Source: Terrimicrobium sacchariphilum (GTDB lineage Bacteria > Verrucomicrobiota > Verrucomicrobiia > Chthoniobacterales > Terrimicrobiaceae). Taken from it: a stretch of DNA of 64,000 nt. The translations under genes were made by a program, and so were the position numbers. Where the stretch lies: positions 868,001-932,000 of the forward strand of contig NZ_BDCO01000002.1 in assembly GCF_001613545.1 (NCBI RefSeq). The letters run 5' to 3'. This document shows positions 61,434 through 64,000 of the stretch, one piece after another (position 1 is the first letter of the stretch; every line of letters begins with the position of its first letter). The notes under the pieces are model-generated. The model saw only the letters and a program-made list of their open reading frames with translations, did not search any database and was not told where the DNA came from.

Positions 61434-62381
61434 ATGAATACACTGGCTCCATCCCGTCCCTCGTCCCGCCACGCCGTGCTCGCGCGGCATCCGGAAAACC
61501 CGATCATTGCGCCCGCCGACATGCCGGTGCCGTGCTCGTCGGTCTTCAACTGCGGGGCGACCTGGTACGAGGACGGGGTGCTGCTCCTGCTGCGCGTGGA
61601 GGACATGGCGCGGGACAATCTCTTTTACGTGGCCCGCAGCCGCGACGGGGTGAACTTTGACATCTCGCCCGAGCCTATTGACTATCCCCTGCGCGACACG
61701 GAGGACCGGTGGATGGACAACCGCTTTGACATGCGCATCACGCGGCTGGAGGAGCAGTATTATGTCACCCACGCGAGCTGGCTGGGCGGCTTCGGGAGCT
61801 GCATCGGGATCGCGCGCACGGCGGATTTTCAAAAGTTCGAGCCGGTGGGCGAGCTCTCCGTGCCGTCGAACCGCAACGCGGCGCTCTTCCCCGAGAAAAT
61901 CGGCGGGCGGTACGCGCGGCTGGAGCGCCCGCAGGATGTGGATGGCAGCGGGCGCATCTGGATCAGCTACTCGCCGGACCTGATGTACTGGGGGCAGAGC
62001 CGCCCGGTCGTGCTGCCCGCCACGCCCTGGAGCCGGTGCAAGACGGGGGCCGGGGCGATCCCGATCAAGACCGATCGCGGCTGGCTGTGCGTGTACCACG
62101 CAACGGCGAAGAACTGCGCGACGGAAAACTACTACCTCGGCGTGGCCCTGCTCGACCTGCGCGACCCGAGCCATGTCATCGCGGCCCCGCGTCAGTTCAT
62201 CCTCCAGGCCGAGACGCCTTATGAATGCATGGGACAGGTGCCCAACGTGGTCTTTACCAATGGCGCGGTGCCGATGCCCGATGGCACGCTGAATATCTAC
62301 TACGGCGGAGCCGACACCCGCGTGTGCCTCGCCCAGGTGGCGCTCGACGAACTGGTGGACTTTTGCATCTCGGCCGCCTGA
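61434..62381 (+). CDS. GH130-family mannoside phosphorylase or hydrolase
   Basis: The 315-residue protein is a five-bladed beta-propeller of GH130. Key segments are HPENPIIAP, FNCGATWYEDGVLLLLRVED, RFDMRITRL (D99, the position of the catalytic acid in D-x-R-[IV]-T) and KTGAGAIPIKTDRGWLCVYH. Family members phosphorolyse beta-1,4- or beta-1,2-mannosides to mannose 1-phosphate; some hydrolyse. Phosphate-binding residues cannot be fully checked here. Presence with a GH38 alpha-mannosidase supports a mannose-containing substrate. No signal peptide, so it acts in the cytoplasm. Confidence 0.88.
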   Translation: MNTLAPSRPSSRHAVLARHPENPIIAPADMPVPCSSVFNCGATWYEDGVLLLLRVEDMARDNLFYVARSRDGVNFDISPEPIDYPLRDTEDRWMDNRFDMRITRLEEQYYVTHASWLGGFGSCIGIARTADFQKFEPVGELSVPSNRNAALFPEKIGGRYARLERPQDVDGSGRIWISYSPDLMYWGQSRPVVLPATPWSRCKTGAGAIPIKTDRGWLCVYHATAKNCATENYYLGVALLDLRDPSHVIAAPRQFILQAETPYECMGQVPNVVFTNGAVPMPDGTLNIYYGGADTRVCLAQVALDELVDFCISAA

Positions 62382-62398
62382 GCGCCGTGCGCAGCGGC

Positions 62399-63094
62399 AT
62401 GGACATGGCGGAAAGGGCGAGTGGTATTACCCGATCCCTGCGACCGCTGCGGCTGCTGCCGCTGGGCGACTCGATCGCGCAGGGGTCGCCGGATCACCCG
62501 GGCGGGTATCGCGGGACATTGCAGCGGCTGCTGCGCGAGGGCGGGTTCCCGGCGGTGGAGTTCGTCGGTTCCCGCACGGAAAACTCGGAGGGTCTCGCGC
62601 AGCCGTGGCATGAGGGGCACCCGGGCTTTCGGCTGGAGGAGTTGCGGCGCGGGTTTACGAAGTGCGGCACCACCGCGCAGCCCATCGGCGAGACGCTGGC
62701 GCGGCATCGGCCCGATGTCGTCGTGCTCACGGCGGGGACGAATAACATGTACCTCGACGAACCGGCGGCGGTGTGGGCGGAAATGGCGGCGCTGCTGCGC
62801 GCGATCCTTCCCGTGCCGGTGATCGTGGGCACGCTGCTGCCCATCGGGGCGGGGCCGAAGCCGTGGGGCATCGTGATTCCGCCCGACATCGAGGAGCGAA
62901 TCGCGGCCTATAATGCGCTGCTGCGCCGCGAGGCTCCGCTGCTCGGCGCGATCACGGTGGTGGATTTGTCGCACTGCGTCACCTCGCGCGACGACCTGCT
63001 GCCCGACCGGGTGCATCCCGTGGCGGCGGCGCAGGATCGCATCGCGGCGGCGCTGGCCGGGGCGCTCGGGGCGAGCTTTGTGGGCGGGAAGTGA
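62399..63094 (+). CDS. SGNH/GDSL hydrolase
   Basis: The 231-residue protein from ATG 62399 has the SGNH blocks in order: LPLGDSIAQG (nucleophile S25), the block II glycine in the GGYRG region, TAGTNNMY (block III Asn) and LLPDRVHPVAAAQ (Asp and His of block V). These enzymes are esterases, including carbohydrate acetyl-esterases and rhamnogalacturonan deacetylases. Position directly after GH130 suggests de-esterification of an acylated glycan. A longer frame upstream overlaps GH130 and is not supported. Confidence 0.87.
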   Translation: MDMAERASGITRSLRPLRLLPLGDSIAQGSPDHPGGYRGTLQRLLREGGFPAVEFVGSRTENSEGLAQPWHEGHPGFRLEELRRGFTKCGTTAQPIGETLARHRPDVVVLTAGTNNMYLDEPAAVWAEMAALLRAILPVPVIVGTLLPIGAGPKPWGIVIPPDIEERIAAYNALLRREAPLLGAITVVDLSHCVTSRDDLLPDRVHPVAAAQDRIAAALAGALGASFVGGK

Positions 63095-63209
63095 TGGACG
63101 GCAGGTGAACCGGGGTGCGGTAGCGCCGGGAATTTCACTAGTTTGAATACGGAAAGGTTGGCCCTCATCGGACCGGGTGATAGGAATGCGGGCTTCGTAT
63201 TTCCCCGAT

Positions 63210-64000
63210 ATGTTGAAGATGATTGCATTGGCCTGCGTGGCGGGCATGGTGACGGCTGATATGGCGAAGGCGCAGGAGGCCGCGGCGGGCGGCGGATTGG
63301 AGGAAAGGCTGGCGCGGTTGCGCGGGCTGAAGGTGGCAAACGGGGTGGTGACCTCGGTGGAGCACTTTGACTCGCCCACGCTGGAGATTCCCGACAAGCC
63401 GGCCATCACGAACCTGCCGCCGCGCGCGGTGATGAAGGTGGAGCTGCGCCCGGCGGAGGGCTCTCACATCCTCGTGGAAATCTGGCTGCCCGATGAGCCG
63501 AAGTGGAACGGTCGCCTGCTCGGCATCGGCAATGGCGGCGCGGCCGGGCACATCAACCCGCAGCAGCTCGCGTGGCCGACCCAGGGCGGATATGCCGCCG
63601 CGACGACCGACATGGGCACCGCGCCGAATCCCGACTCAGGCGTGGGCAATCGCGAGGTATGGCGGGACTTTGGCTACCGCGCGACGCACCTGATGACCGT
63701 GGTGGCAAAGGACGCCGTGCGGGCGTATTACGGGCGCGGGCCGGAGTACTCGTACTTCAATGGCGGCTCGACCGGCGGCCAGCAGGCCATGCAGGAGGCG
63801 CAGCGCTATCCGGAGGATTACGACGGCATCGTGGCCAACATCCCGGCCCACTGTCGCGCCCCGCTGCACGCGTATTTCCTGTGGAACGACCAGATTTTTG
63901 CCAAGTGTCCCTTTACCAAGGAGCAGGAGGCGGCGGTGATCGCGGCGGCGAATGAATACCTGGCCGCGCGCGAGGTGCCGGTGGCGGCGGGCAAGTTTGT
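63210..64000 (+). CDS. Tannase/feruloyl-esterase family protein, 3' end outside window
   Basis: The frame from ATG 63210 starts MLKMIALACVAGMVTADMAK with signal cleavage near AKA and stays open to the window end (263 residues seen). It matches the tannase/feruloyl esterase family: LLGIGNGGAAGHINPQQL, GYAAATTDMGTA, then the nucleophile elbow SYFNGGSTGGQQAM (S187) and YDGIVANIPA. The His and Asp of the triad lie beyond the edge. Family members hydrolyse ester bonds of hydroxycinnamates or gallates on plant or algal polysaccharides. It completes the esterase part of the glycan locus. Confidence 0.85.
   Translation, partial: MLKMIALACVAGMVTADMAKAQEAAAGGGLEERLARLRGLKVANGVVTSVEHFDSPTLEIPDKPAITNLPPRAVMKVELRPAEGSHILVEIWLPDEPKWNGRLLGIGNGGAAGHINPQQLAWPTQGGYAAATTDMGTAPNPDSGVGNREVWRDFGYRATHLMTVVAKDAVRAYYGRGPEYSYFNGGSTGGQQAMQEAQRYPEDYDGIVANIPAHCRAPLHAYFLWNDQIFAKCPFTKEQEAAVIAAANEYLAAREVPVAAGKF

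Noticed and set aside
1-64000. CRISPR arrays, rRNA and tRNA genes
   Set aside because: No regularly spaced short direct repeats and no conserved rRNA or tRNA segments were seen; the only tandem repeat has a 153-base period without spacers.

Overview
The window looks like a high-GC chromosome segment from a Verrucomicrobiota bacterium. This is an inference from content, not a database match. Three exported proteins carry a PEP-CTERM tail (VPEP, hydrophobic stretch, basic end). Three pseudopilin-like proteins pair a prepilin N-terminus with a C-terminal DG motif. Glycoside hydrolases are abundant, and many small signal-peptide proteins have no recognisable family. No rRNA, tRNA or CRISPR array was seen.

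Layout. 1-4.3 kb: end of a PEP-CTERM protein, a LamG-like lipid-free exported protein and a pseudopilin, then an IclR regulator and an FAD oxidoreductase. 4.5-10.6 kb: a membrane protein, then a DAB inorganic-carbon uptake operon (dabB, dabA, small ORF) facing a divergent LysR regulator across a short operator-rich gap. 10.7-14.8 kb: a BlaI/BlaR1-type switch in which the membrane metalloprotease is fused to a long ankyrin-repeat region and is translationally coupled to a small secreted protein; perfect operator arms lie upstream. 15-18.5 kb: small membrane and secreted proteins and a RAYT-type transposase whose conserved tyrosines are phenylalanine. 18.7-21 kb: cytochrome b561 plus a membrane-anchored catalase-fold peroxidase, and a small secreted helical protein with a clear terminator. 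21.2-23.9 kb: a hybrid histidine kinase with an ethylene-receptor-like sensor. 24-31 kb: assorted membrane proteins, a YcaQ-like DNA glycosylase, a CPBP protease, a TfoX-N protein and an AAA ATPase. 31.4-33.7 kb: a large PEP-CTERM surface protein.

33.9-47.4 kb is an accessory region. It holds a run of small secreted proteins (one resembling a secretin C-terminal domain), a disrupted ORF, a 1174-residue SIR2 protein of anti-phage type, a candidate structured RNA ending in a strong terminator, an AraC regulator, a 153-bp tandem repeat with dispersed relatives, a MITE-like inverted-repeat element beside an ISL3 transposase remnant, and two orphan immunity-like proteins. Its eastern-facing half from about 35.7 to 41.8 kb is visibly more A/T-rich than the flanks.

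47.8-64 kb is a carbohydrate locus. A GH38 alpha-mannosidase and a PEP-CTERM protein run leftward. A pseudopilin, clan-A glycosidase with CBM9-like tail, secreted LamG-like protein, GH31, six-hairpin glycosidase, LacI regulator, GH130, SGNH hydrolase and a tannase-family esterase (cut by the window end) run rightward with tight spacing. No SusC/SusD pair is present. The enzyme set suggests breakdown of a mannose-containing, possibly acylated glycan.
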